A stretch of DNA of 64,000 nucleotides, from the NCBI RefSeq assembly GCF_001544875.2, contig NZ_FCOA02000014.1:1-64000 (forward strand), in the 5' to 3' direction. Under the pieces are notes generated by a model, which had not been told where the DNA came from, searched no databases, and worked only from the letters and a program-made list of their open reading frames with translations. The translations under genes and the position numbers were made by a program. Positions within the stretch are counted from its first letter, which is position 1, and each line of letters begins with the position of its first letter. Source of the DNA: Caballeronia hypogeia (lineage in GTDB: Bacteria; Pseudomonadota; Gammaproteobacteria; Burkholderiales; Burkholderiaceae). Shown here in pieces: positions 1 to 7,577 of the stretch.

Positions 1-77
1 CAATCGGAATCTGGTGCTCTCCGCTCGCGCGGCGTAGCGCCAAACTCGGCGGTCTCCGACAAAGTCGGGGCGGTTCA
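1..77 (-). mobile_element. Terminal end of an IS3-family-like insertion sequence (rest lies outside the window)
   Basis: Read on the minus strand, the sequence changes abruptly inside pntB at position 77 and begins with TGAACCGCCCCG, then CTTTGTCGGAGACCGCC. The first twelve bases are the kind of terminal inverted repeat I associate with IS3-family elements. The 77 bases show no match to the rest of PntB when translated. No transposase is visible because the element would run off the left edge. The opposite end and any target duplication are out of view, so family assignment is from recall of the end sequence only. Confidence 0.55.
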
Positions 78-348
78 GCGCGACCAGTTCGGGCATCTGC
101 GTCATCTGCACTTTCTTCGCGGCGAACAGGCCGACCGCGCCGCCGACGACCAGCGCAGCGACAACGTACGGAATGCCTTCGGCCGACACGCGCGGACCGA
201 GTACGGTGGCCAGCACCGCGATGAGCATGCCGATCATGCCAAGCAGGTTGCCGCGGCGTGCGGTTTCGGGATTGGCCAGTCCGCCAAGGCTCAGGATGAA
301 GAGAATCGCCGCGCCGATATAGGAGACGGTAGTCAGGTTGGAAGTCAT
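78..348 (-). pseudogene. pntB: NAD(P) transhydrogenase subunit beta, 5' fragment interrupted by an insertion
   Basis: The first 90 codons encode a normal PntB start: MTSNLTTVSYIG, several hydrophobic segments, and the conserved KVQMTQMPELVA stretch. In intact PntB this stretch is followed by a membrane segment with an HS.VGLAA-like motif. Here the reading frame instead runs into the IS-like end (LNRPDFVGDRR...), so the protein loses its remaining membrane helices and the NADP-binding domain III. It lies 13 bp downstream of pntA in the same operon. Whether the distal part of the gene survives beyond the window is unknown. Unless the insertion is recent in this isolate, the transhydrogenase should be non-functional. 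Confidence 0.75.
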
Positions 349-361
349 TGTTGTCGTCCCC

Positions 362-1963
362 TTATTTGCGGAACATCGCCAGCATGCGCCGCGTCACCGC
401 GAAGCCGCCGAACATGTTGACGGCCGTGAGTGCCAACGCGCCCACGGCCAAGCCCAGGATCAGCCCCGACGGCCGGCCGCCTGCGCCTGTGGCCAGTTCG
501 CCCAGCGGCGGTGCGACCTGCACCAGCGCACCGATGGCGATGATCGACGAGATCGCATTGGTCACGCTCATCAGCGGCGTGTGCAGCGACGGCGTGACAT
601 TCCAGATCACCATGTAGCCGATGAAGCAGGCCAGTACGAACACCGTGAAGTGCGACAGGAACGTAGCCGGCGCGAACAACCCCACCAGCAGGAATGCGAG
701 TGCACCGATGCCGAACACGACGGCCAGCGACCTCGCCGACATCGGCTCGCTCTGGCCGTGGCCGTTGCTCTTTTTGGGCGCGGCCACTGCCGGCGCGGCT
801 GTCTGAGCCTTGGGGGCGACGGCCGGCTGCTTGATCGGCGGCGGCGGCCAGGTGATGTTGCCTTCCTTGATGACCGTGAGGCCACGGATGGCGTCATCGT
901 CGAAGTCGACGTTGATCGTGCCGTCCTTGGTCTTGCACAGTTCCTCGACCACGCGCAGCAGGTTGTTGCCGTACAACGTGGACGACTGCCGCGCCAGGCG
1001 CGAGGCGAGATCCGTGTAGCCGACGATGGTCACGCCGTGGCGCACCACCGCCTCGCCGGGCACGGTCAGTTCGCAGTTGCCGCCCTGCTCTGCTGCCATG
1101 TCCACGATCACGCTGCCCGGCTTCATCGACTGCACCATCTCGGCCGTAATGAGCTTCGGAGCAGGCTTGCCGGGAATCAGCGCGGTGGTGATGATGATGT
1201 CCGCGTCCTTGGCCTGCTGCGCGTACATCGCGCGCTGCGCTTGCTGGAAGCCCTCGCTCATGACCTTCGCGTAGCCGCCGCCGCCCGATCCTTCCTCGTC
1301 GTACTCCACCTTGACGAATTCTCCACCCAGGGACTTGACCTGGTCGGCCACTTCGGCGCGTGTGTCGTTGGCGCGCACAATCGCGCCGAGACTGGCTGCG
1401 GTGCCGATGGCAGCCAGGCCCGCCACGCCGGCGCCAGCAATGAAGACCTTGGCAGGCGGGACCTTGCCGGCGGCGGTGACCTGACCGTTCAGGAAGCGGC
1501 CGAAAGCATGTGCTGCCTCGATCACCGCGCGGTAGCCGCTGATGCCAGCCATCGAGGTGAGCGCGTCCATCTTCTGCGCGCGTGACAGCGTGCGCGGCAA
1601 TGAATCAATCGCCAGCACCGTGGCCTGCTTGGCGGCCAGCTGCTGCATTAGCTCGGGGTTTTGGGCCGGCCAGACGAAGCCGATCAGCATGCCGCCCTCG
1701 CGCATGAGCGCCACTTCCTCGCTGCTCGGGGCGCGCACCTTGAAAACGATATCGCTGCGAGCCCACAGTTCGGCAGCCGAAGCCACGACCTCGGCACCGG
1801 CCGCGCGATAGTCGTCATCGCCAAAGTTCGCACCTGCTCCGGCGGCGCTTTGCACGGCAACCGCGAACCCAAGCTTGATCAGTTTCTCGACCACCTCGGG
1901 CACGGTTGCTACACGCCGCTCCCCGGTGGCTGTCTCCTGAGGAATTCCAATCAGTAATGTCAT
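362..1963 (-). CDS. pntA: NAD(P) transhydrogenase subunit alpha (PntA, full-length fused type)
   Basis: A 533-residue PntA couples hydride transfer between NADH and NADP+ to proton movement across the inner membrane, together with PntB. The start MTLLIGIPQE matches the family; a longer in-frame start 30 nt upstream is not needed. Residues 1 to about 375 are the alanine-dehydrogenase-like NAD-binding domain I, with the nucleotide loop GAGVAGLAAIGTA. A Pro/Ala-rich linker follows, then about four membrane helices near residues 430-530 ending in FGGFAVTRRMLAMF. The length resembles the fused enterobacterial form rather than the split PntAA/PntAB form. pntB follows at 13 bp but is interrupted. 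Confidence 0.95.
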   Translation of the reverse strand: MTLLIGIPQETATGERRVATVPEVVEKLIKLGFAVAVQSAAGAGANFGDDDYRAAGAEVVASAAELWARSDIVFKVRAPSSEEVALMREGGMLIGFVWPAQNPELMQQLAAKQATVLAIDSLPRTLSRAQKMDALTSMAGISGYRAVIEAAHAFGRFLNGQVTAAGKVPPAKVFIAGAGVAGLAAIGTAASLGAIVRANDTRAEVADQVKSLGGEFVKVEYDEEGSGGGGYAKVMSEGFQQAQRAMYAQQAKDADIIITTALIPGKPAPKLITAEMVQSMKPGSVIVDMAAEQGGNCELTVPGEAVVRHGVTIVGYTDLASRLARQSSTLYGNNLLRVVEELCKTKDGTINVDFDDDAIRGLTVIKEGNITWPPPPIKQPAVAPKAQTAAPAVAAPKKSNGHGQSEPMSARSLAVVFGIGALAFLLVGLFAPATFLSHFTVFVLACFIGYMVIWNVTPSLHTPLMSVTNAISSIIAIGALVQVAPPLGELATGAGGRPSGLILGLAVGALALTAVNMFGGFAVTRRMLAMFRK

Positions 1964-2255
1964 GTTGTCGATTGATGGTAGTGGCCGTCGCAAGCAACTC
2001 GGGTCTGCGCTTCAGCTTTTGTTGCAGTAAGGAACACGAACAATGTCGATATGCGAAGTGCCCGCTCGTACTTCGAGGTGTCGGAATTGATCAACGACGA
2101 TAAAACAGTGTACAAAGTCTGTGGTGCGATGCAGCAATCGCCATTCTAAGGTGGCGTTGGTGTATGTCAATCGTTTGTTCGCGGAAGGCGTTTCTGCGTC
2201 GTAAGCGTATCGGCGAACACCCTGCTAGCACGGGCCTGCCGGCGCTTAACTAAGT

Positions 2256-2287
2256 AAAAACCCGCAGAGAAAAAACGCTCTTGCGGG
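2256..2287 (-). terminator. Rho-independent-like terminator, minus strand
   Basis: On the minus strand a stem CCCGCAAGAG / CTCTGCGGG (one bulged base, eight-base loop) is followed by TTTTTAC, the classic layout of an intrinsic terminator. It would end transcription coming from about 2300-2700, where no confident gene is present. A small RNA or short peptide gene could explain it. Confidence 0.55.
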
Positions 2288-2366
2288 AAAAGTGAAAATG
2301 AATAACAGAATGGCGCGATGCAGCAAAAATGCGAATTGCAATTCGTCTACCCACCGTTTGACGACC

Positions 2367-2480
2367 TTAAAAACCGATCCGCGCTGATTTCGAGCGCGCT
2401 AAAGTTGCCAGCTCTTGCTGGCCGCGTATTTGGTGGCGAAGCTTTTTAATGGCGATTATGGCGTTGCCAATTAGTTGCAT
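2367..2480 (-). CDS. Possible 37-residue basic small protein (doubtful)
   Basis: A short reading frame begins MQLIGNAIIAIKKLRHQIR and is rich in Lys and Arg. It faintly recalls the short basic DUF1127-type proteins but lacks their usual ending. The only purine-rich stretch (CGGGGA) directly abuts the ATG, which is poor spacing for a ribosome binding site. Its main support is the minus-strand terminator about 80 bp downstream, which needs a transcript. It could be noise. Confidence 0.2.
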   Translation of the reverse strand: MQLIGNAIIAIKKLRHQIRGQQELATLARSKSARIGF

Positions 2481-2603
2481 TCCCCGGAAGGTAAGCGCAC
2501 CGGCACCGTCAGCTCGCGAGGCGCGACTGTTTCGTGATCCGCCAACTTCGCGCGTGCGAATCGTGGACCACGCGCCACACACCCTCCGGCCGATGCGCCT
2601 TTT

Positions 2604-2658
2604 GTGCATCTGCATGAAAAATCGCGGCATGTCGGAGACCCGACTTGTGCATTTGCAC
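2604..2658 (+). promoter_or_regulatory. Pair of dyad operators upstream of garK, possible CdaR sites
   Basis: GTGCATCTGCAT (2604-2615) and GTGCATTTGCAC (2647-2658) share the half-sites GTGCA and TGCAY around a two-base centre; the second is a perfect inverted repeat. Their centres are 43 bp apart, close to four helical turns. They lie 60-115 bp upstream of the garK-pyk-cdaR operon, so the operon-encoded CdaR-type regulator is the natural candidate ligand. That assignment is inference. Confidence 0.5.
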
Positions 2659-2717
2659 GATGGCCGCGGACGTCTGCGTCTTTAGCATGACGGCGTACAA
2701 CATCAGCGAACCAGCCC

Positions 2718-3860
2718 GTGAAAATTGTCATCGCACCGGACTCCTTCAAGGAAAGCCTTTCCGCGGCGGATGCCGCAAAGTCGATTCAGGAGGAATTCGC
2801 GCACGTGTTCCCCACCGCAAGCTTCGTGTGCCTGCCCATTGCGGACGGCGGCGAGGGAACGGTGGAAGCCCTGAAGGGGCCTTTGCGCGCCCGTCTTATC
2901 CCGACAAACGTGAGCGATCCGCTGGGCCGCACGGTCAGCGCCGAGTTTGGACTGAACGACAAACACGTGGCGATTCTCGAAATGGCCTCTGCCTGCGGTC
3001 TTCATCACGTCGCGGTCGCCGAACGTGATCCGCTGCGGGCGACCAGTCGCGGACTGGGCGAACTCGTGCTGGCTGCACTCGACGAAGGCGCGCGTCACTT
3101 CATCGTTGGCCTTGGCGGCAGCGCGACGAACGACTGCGGCGTGGGCTTTCTTCAAGTGCTCGGAGTGCGATTTCTTGACAGCGACGGCCGCGACTTGTCG
3201 AGCGGCGCGGGCAGCTTGCACAAGCTCGCACGAATCGATCGAAGCGGCATGGACCCACGCATCGCCGAATGCTCGTTCGATGTTGCGTGCGACGTCGACA
3301 ATCCGCTGTGCGGACCCACCGGAGCGTCGGCCGTGTTCGGCCCGCAGAAGGGGGCGACGCAGGGCATGATCGCCGGGCTGGAACAGGCGTTAGGGCATGT
3401 CGCGGACGTCATGCGCCGCGATCTCGACGTCGATGTGGCGTCGCTCCCCGGTGCCGGCGCAGCGGGAGGCATGGGCGCCGCGATGGTCGGCTTCCTCAAC
3501 GCGAATCTGAAGCCCGGTTCCGTCATCGTCGCGCAGGCGCTCGGTCTGGAACAGGCCATCGTCGGCGCGGATCTCGTCATTACAGGCGAAGGCTGCGTAG
3601 ATGGTCAAACATCGCGCGGAAAAGCCCCCGCCGGCGTCGCGCAGATTGCACGCCGTCTGGGCGTTCCAGTGTTTGCGCTGGGAGGCGCCGTCACCGCGAA
3701 TGCGGACGAACTGGCTGCAATCGGCATTCAGGCAGCGTTTGCATCCGTCCGCCGCGCCTGCTCCTTGAGCGACGCGCTGCAAGAAGCAGGCGCGAATCTG
3801 CGTGCAACCGCTCGCAACGTCGCGGAAGTGCTTCGGCTCGGCATGTCGATCAAACGCTAG
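2718..3860 (+). CDS. garK: Glycerate 2-kinase, GarK type
   Basis: It phosphorylates D-glycerate with ATP to 2-phosphoglycerate, the exit step of glucarate, galactarate and glyoxylate routes. The 380-residue protein has the family start KIVIAPDSFKESLSA, the glycine-rich IADGGEGTVEAL and GLGGSATNDCG motifs, the C-terminal ITGEGCVDGQTSRGKAP segment and FALGGAVTAN. The likely start is GTG at 2718, directly giving MKIVIAPDSF; no strong Shine-Dalgarno is visible. It is followed by pyk (42 bp) and cdaR (28 bp), so 2-phosphoglycerate made here can drain to pyruvate. Two dyads upstream suggest inducible control. Confidence 0.93.
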   Translation: MKIVIAPDSFKESLSAADAAKSIQEEFAHVFPTASFVCLPIADGGEGTVEALKGPLRARLIPTNVSDPLGRTVSAEFGLNDKHVAILEMASACGLHHVAVAERDPLRATSRGLGELVLAALDEGARHFIVGLGGSATNDCGVGFLQVLGVRFLDSDGRDLSSGAGSLHKLARIDRSGMDPRIAECSFDVACDVDNPLCGPTGASAVFGPQKGATQGMIAGLEQALGHVADVMRRDLDVDVASLPGAGAAGGMGAAMVGFLNANLKPGSVIVAQALGLEQAIVGADLVITGEGCVDGQTSRGKAPAGVAQIARRLGVPVFALGGAVTANADELAAIGIQAAFASVRRACSLSDALQEAGANLRATARNVAEVLRLGMSIKR

Positions 3861-3902
3861 CGCGTTGCCCAACCGCTCTCCTACTCCTTCAGGAACCCAA
3901 TC

Positions 3903-5351
3903 ATGCGTTCAACCAAAATCGTCGCCACGCTCGGCCCGGCCAGTTCGACCGAATCGACCATCGAAAACCTCGCCATTGCCGGGGCTGACGTCTTCCGACT
4001 CAACTTCAGTCACGGCAGTCACGAAGATCATGCACGACGGCATGCGCTGATTCGCAATGTGGAAGCGCGGCTCGGAAGGCCGATCGGCATTCTCATCGAC
4101 CTGCAGGGGCCGAAGCTGCGGGTCGGCAAGTTCGCCGAGCGCGCACCGGTGCTACGCCGTGGACATCAATTCGTCTTCGACCGGAACGAGGAGCCGGGTA
4201 ACGACACGCGCGTCTACCTGCCTCATCCGGAAATTTTCGCCGCGGTATCGGCTGGCGACCGCCTGCTGGTGGACGACGGCAAGATGCAATTCCGCGTGGT
4301 CAGCGCGAACAGCGAACAGATCGTCACCAACGTGGAAACGGATGGATGCATTTCGGACCGCAAAGGGGTGAGCGTGCCCGAAGCGCGCCTCAGCATTCCG
4401 GCGTTGTCCGAGAAAGACAAGGCGGACCTCGCCTTCGGGCTTGCGCTCGGCGTCGACTGGGTGGCGCTGTCGTTCGTGCAATGCGCCGACGACGTCCTCG
4501 AAGCGCGCGCGCTCATCGGCGACCGGGCGGCGATCATCTCGAAGATCGAGAAGCCGCAAGCGCTCGACAACATCGAAGAGATTCTGGGCGCGTCCGATGG
4601 CTTGATGGTCGCGCGCGGGGACCTGGGCGTCGAGATGCCGCCCGAAGACGTCCCGGCCGTGCAGAAACGTCTGGTTCAACTGGCCCGGGGAACGGGCAAG
4701 CCGGTGATCGTCGCCACGCAGATGCTGGAATCGATGACGGTCGCGAGCACGCCGACGCGCGCGGAAGCGTCCGATGTGGCCACGGCCGTCTACGACGGCG
4801 TCGATGCCGTCATGCTTTCCGCCGAATCCGCTTCCGGGCAATACCCGCTCGAAGCGGTGCAGTTCATGTCGCGCATCATCAATAAAACGGAGGCCGACCC
4901 GCTGCATCGACGCGCGCTGCAGGCCGGCAGTGCGGGCCCGCTCGCCGACGGCACCGACGCCATCGGTGTGGCGATACAGGCCATCTCGCACACCGTCCCG
5001 CTCGGCGTCGCCGTGACCTATACGACGTCGGGCAGCACACCGTTACGCGTGGCGCGCCTTCGACCCAGCGCGTCCATTCTGAGCCTCGGTCCTCGCATCG
5101 AGATCGCGCGGCGCCTGTGCCTTGCGTGGGGCGTGATGGCACGCACGAGCGAGGTGGCCGAGACCACGGAAGACATCGTCTCGTTCGCCATCTCGGCGGT
5201 TCAGGCCAACTGCCTGAGCGCGTCGGACAAGGCCATTGTCGTGGCGTCCGGTACACCGTTCGGCCTCGCCGGTTCCACGAACAATCTCCGCATCATTTTT
5301 CCGGCGGAGATCGAGCGGCTTTCGGCGCAACGGCATGCTATGACCGTTTGA
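3903..5351 (+). CDS. pyk: Pyruvate kinase
   Basis: It converts phosphoenolpyruvate and ADP to pyruvate and ATP in the cytoplasm. The 482-residue protein shows the N-terminal TKIVATLGPAS, the RLNFSHGSHEDH substrate loop, DLQGPKLRVG, the catalytic ISKIEKPQALDN segment, the metal-binding region VARGDLGVEMP and VATQMLESM. The C-terminal allosteric domain (from about residue 350) includes TYTTSGSTPLRVA. Position within a garK-cdaR operon points to a dedicated isozyme for sugar-acid or glycerate growth rather than the housekeeping enzyme. Confidence 0.95.
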   Translation: MRSTKIVATLGPASSTESTIENLAIAGADVFRLNFSHGSHEDHARRHALIRNVEARLGRPIGILIDLQGPKLRVGKFAERAPVLRRGHQFVFDRNEEPGNDTRVYLPHPEIFAAVSAGDRLLVDDGKMQFRVVSANSEQIVTNVETDGCISDRKGVSVPEARLSIPALSEKDKADLAFGLALGVDWVALSFVQCADDVLEARALIGDRAAIISKIEKPQALDNIEEILGASDGLMVARGDLGVEMPPEDVPAVQKRLVQLARGTGKPVIVATQMLESMTVASTPTRAEASDVATAVYDGVDAVMLSAESASGQYPLEAVQFMSRIINKTEADPLHRRALQAGSAGPLADGTDAIGVAIQAISHTVPLGVAVTYTTSGSTPLRVARLRPSASILSLGPRIEIARRLCLAWGVMARTSEVAETTEDIVSFAISAVQANCLSASDKAIVVASGTPFGLAGSTNNLRIIFPAEIERLSAQRHAMTV

Positions 5352-5379
5352 GCCGCGTTCCGCTGCTATCCTCCCAGGG

Positions 5380-6552
5380 ATGAACGGACGAATCGACTCC
5401 AGACTGGCGGCGCAGATTGTCGAACAGGCAACGAAGGTGTTGCCCTTCGACGTCAACGTCATGGACGCGAAAGGCTCGGTGGTCGCAAGCACGGACCCGT
5501 CGCGCGTCGGTTCGTTTCATCGGGGCGCGCAAATGGTTCTGGGCAGCGCCTGCGAAGTCGAAATCGATCAGGATGCGGCGGAGCGAATTCCGAACACGCG
5601 TCCGGGCGTCAACTTGCCGCTGTTCGTCCGCGAAAGGCTCGTGGGCGTGATCGGGCTGACAGGCATGCCCGCCGAGGTGCGTCAGTTCGGCAAGTTGCTC
5701 CAGAGCATGGCTCAACTCATCCTCGAGCGTGACGAGTTGACGCTCGAACTGCAGCGCGAGGAACATCATAAGGAAGAGTTCGTTCGTCAGGCAATTCTTG
5801 GAAGTTCGCCCCTCTCTTCAGTCGAAGTCGCCGCGTGGGCCGCGCGCATCGGCATCGACCTCGAACTCACACGAAGCGCGTTGATATGCCGGTTCGATCC
5901 CGGTCAGTTCGAACCGGGCACGACATTGACCGAACTCGACCGCATCCGCGACAGCATTTCCCGGGAGTGCCCGCACCTCATCGGCACCCGCGTTTCGATG
6001 ACCGATCTGGCGATATTCGGGTCAGTCGTTGCCGCCCCCTCCGGCCCAGGTCGAACCGAAGAAAGCGCCCGAAGACTGCTGGCGGATGTGCGACTCAAGA
6101 TACGCGGCATCTGCAAGACATCTTTCGGCCTTGCGCTTGGCATTGCGCTACCCGGTTATGAGGGTCTGCGGCAATCGTGGACCTCGGCGGTCGAGACCTT
6201 GCGGATCGGCACCGCCCGCGCACGCTCGCCTGACGAGTATTACTTTTCCTATTACGACCACAGGCTGGCGGTCCTGCTCTGCGGATTGACGGAGACCTGG
6301 CGGACCGCCGAATTTTCGCGTCCGCTTGAGTTGCTCCTTGCCACGGAGCGCGATGGCCCGCTTCTGCTCCACACCCTAAAGATCTGGTTTGAGCAGGGCG
6401 CCCAACCGAAGCCGACAGCCGAAGCACTCGGAATCCATCGAAACACGCTGGACTATCGCCTGAAGAAGATCAAGGAGGCAACGGGACTGGACTTGTCCCG
6501 GGTCGACGACTTCGTGATGGTGTATATCGCGCTTCAACGGATGGGTGAGTGA
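5380..6552 (+). CDS. cdaR: CdaR/PucR-family sugar diacid regulator
   Basis: This 390-residue transcription regulator has an N-terminal diacid-recognition domain (about residues 1-130, including LPFDVNVMDAKGSVVASTD and the NTRPGVNLPLF loop). A middle PucR-like region follows. The PucR C-terminal helix-turn-helix has the typical LGIHRNTLDYRLKKIKEATG. E. coli CdaR activates glucarate, galactarate and glycerate genes. As the last gene of garK-pyk-cdaR it probably controls its own operon, perhaps through the GTGCA-N2-TGCAY dyads at 2604-2658. The name follows the family; the effector has not been shown. Confidence 0.88.
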   Translation: MNGRIDSRLAAQIVEQATKVLPFDVNVMDAKGSVVASTDPSRVGSFHRGAQMVLGSACEVEIDQDAAERIPNTRPGVNLPLFVRERLVGVIGLTGMPAEVRQFGKLLQSMAQLILERDELTLELQREEHHKEEFVRQAILGSSPLSSVEVAAWAARIGIDLELTRSALICRFDPGQFEPGTTLTELDRIRDSISRECPHLIGTRVSMTDLAIFGSVVAAPSGPGRTEESARRLLADVRLKIRGICKTSFGLALGIALPGYEGLRQSWTSAVETLRIGTARARSPDEYYFSYYDHRLAVLLCGLTETWRTAEFSRPLELLLATERDGPLLLHTLKIWFEQGAQPKPTAEALGIHRNTLDYRLKKIKEATGLDLSRVDDFVMVYIALQRMGE

Positions 6553-7118
6553 GATCCGGCGGCGCATGCGGTTCGGGTAACGGGCATTCAACATCGGGGC
6601 ATTCAACATCGCGCCGATTCGTGGCGTCCGAAGCGTCAGTGCATGTGCCGGACTTGCCGCCACAAGTAGCAGATGGGCCGTGCCGTCTTCAGTTGTAGGT
6701 GGAGCAGATCGACCCGCGGAGGTTCGCCCAGTGCGTCGAGATGGCAGTACTCGATCAGGTTGCCCGCATGGTGGCGTGTCGATCCATTGACGAACCACCG
6801 CAACCGTCGGTGATGCCGGTCTGCATGATCGCTCCGCATACAGTGGGTGCAGCAGCGATTCCGGACAACACCGGCCTATTTGAGCCAGCTGTCTATAATT
6901 CTTACGCAGCAGCAGCGACTTGCCTTTCACAATCTGCCGGCGTCACCATTAAGAAGCAATCCTAATTTCGTGCAAGCTAATGCTATTTATGTAAAACAAT
7001 GGTTCGTGAGAGAAATCCGAGGTGCCGCGCGGCCAACCTCGCCCGCGACGCTCCCTCGCTCGAAAACTCTTTATCCGACACAAGTCAGTTCTTCAAGCTG
7101 ATTTTGTACTGTACGCTT
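6553..7118. other. Region without a recognised gene between cdaR and the LacI remnant
   Basis: No reading frame here resembles a protein I know. Apart from a 15-bp tandem duplication near its start, it looks like decayed or rearranged sequence joining the end of the cdaR operon to the 3' remnant of a LacI-type gene. Confidence 0.5.
6582..6610. repeat. 15-bp tandem duplication
   Basis: GGGCATTCAACATC occurs twice, at 6582-6595 and 6597-6610, giving a period of 15 bp just after the cdaR stop codon. No function is evident; it looks like a local slippage duplication. Confidence 0.7.
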
Positions 7119-7577
7119 GCTTACCGTTCGCATGTCGACCGAACGCGCGGCTGCCGCGATGTGATTGCCAAAGCGGGTGCGTCGCTCTTCTGCGATCCGT
7201 TCGATGTCGAAACCGATGACGATCCCGACCGCTGTTTCCGCGCGCTGACTAGGGCATTCGCGGAGCATGACGATATCGTCGCCATTTACAACAGCGGCGC
7301 AGGTTCGTCGGGGATCGAGGCCGCGCTGGCTCGCGCGGGTGTGGCGGACAAAGTGGTCTGGGTCACGCACGAAATGTCGGATGACCACAAGGATTACCTC
7401 GAGAAAGGCACGCTCGATCTGGTCATCGACCAAGATCCCGATGGACAGGCGATCTCCGCCTTGCAACATATGCTGCATGCCTGCGACGTGCTCGAATACG
7501 CACCGCCCAAAGGCGTGACGGAGTTCAGACTCTACGGTTCTGAGAATCTGAGGCGGGAGGCTTACCTGAAGACCTGA
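7119..7577 (+). pseudogene. 3' remnant of a LacI-family sugar-acid regulator
   Basis: About 150 residues, from AYRSHVDRTRGCRDVIA to LYGSENLRREAYLKT, match the C-terminal half of the periplasmic-binding-like effector domain of LacI-family regulators. Typical landmarks are VVWVTHEMSDDHKDYLEKG and DLVIDQDPDGQAISAL. The helix-turn-helix and first subdomain are missing, and the sequence before 7119 is unrelated. The end overlaps the 3' end of the converging MFS gene by 16 bp. A longer open frame extends leftward to 6999, but that part shows no family similarity. It is probably the relic of the former regulator of the adjoining sugar-acid genes. Confidence 0.7.

Larger units (their letters stand above)
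1964..2717. other. Intergenic region between divergent pntA and garK
   Basis: This 750-bp stretch holds the pntA promoter region on its left, a minus-strand hairpin with a T-run at 2256-2287, a perfect 14-bp palindrome centred on GAATTGCAATTC at 2332-2345, a doubtful small minus-strand reading frame at 2367-2480 and two GTGCA-N2-TGCAY dyads ahead of garK. No convincing protein-coding gene is otherwise seen. Confidence 0.6.

Noticed and set aside
338..1585. Plus-strand open frame of 415 codons opposite pntA
   Set aside because: Arg/His-rich antisense translation without motifs; pntA on the other strand is unmistakable.
2332..2345. Perfect 14-bp palindrome CGAATTGCAATTCG
   Set aside because: Single occurrence, not near a promoter of a recognised gene; could be chance. 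Kept only as a note in the intergenic entry.
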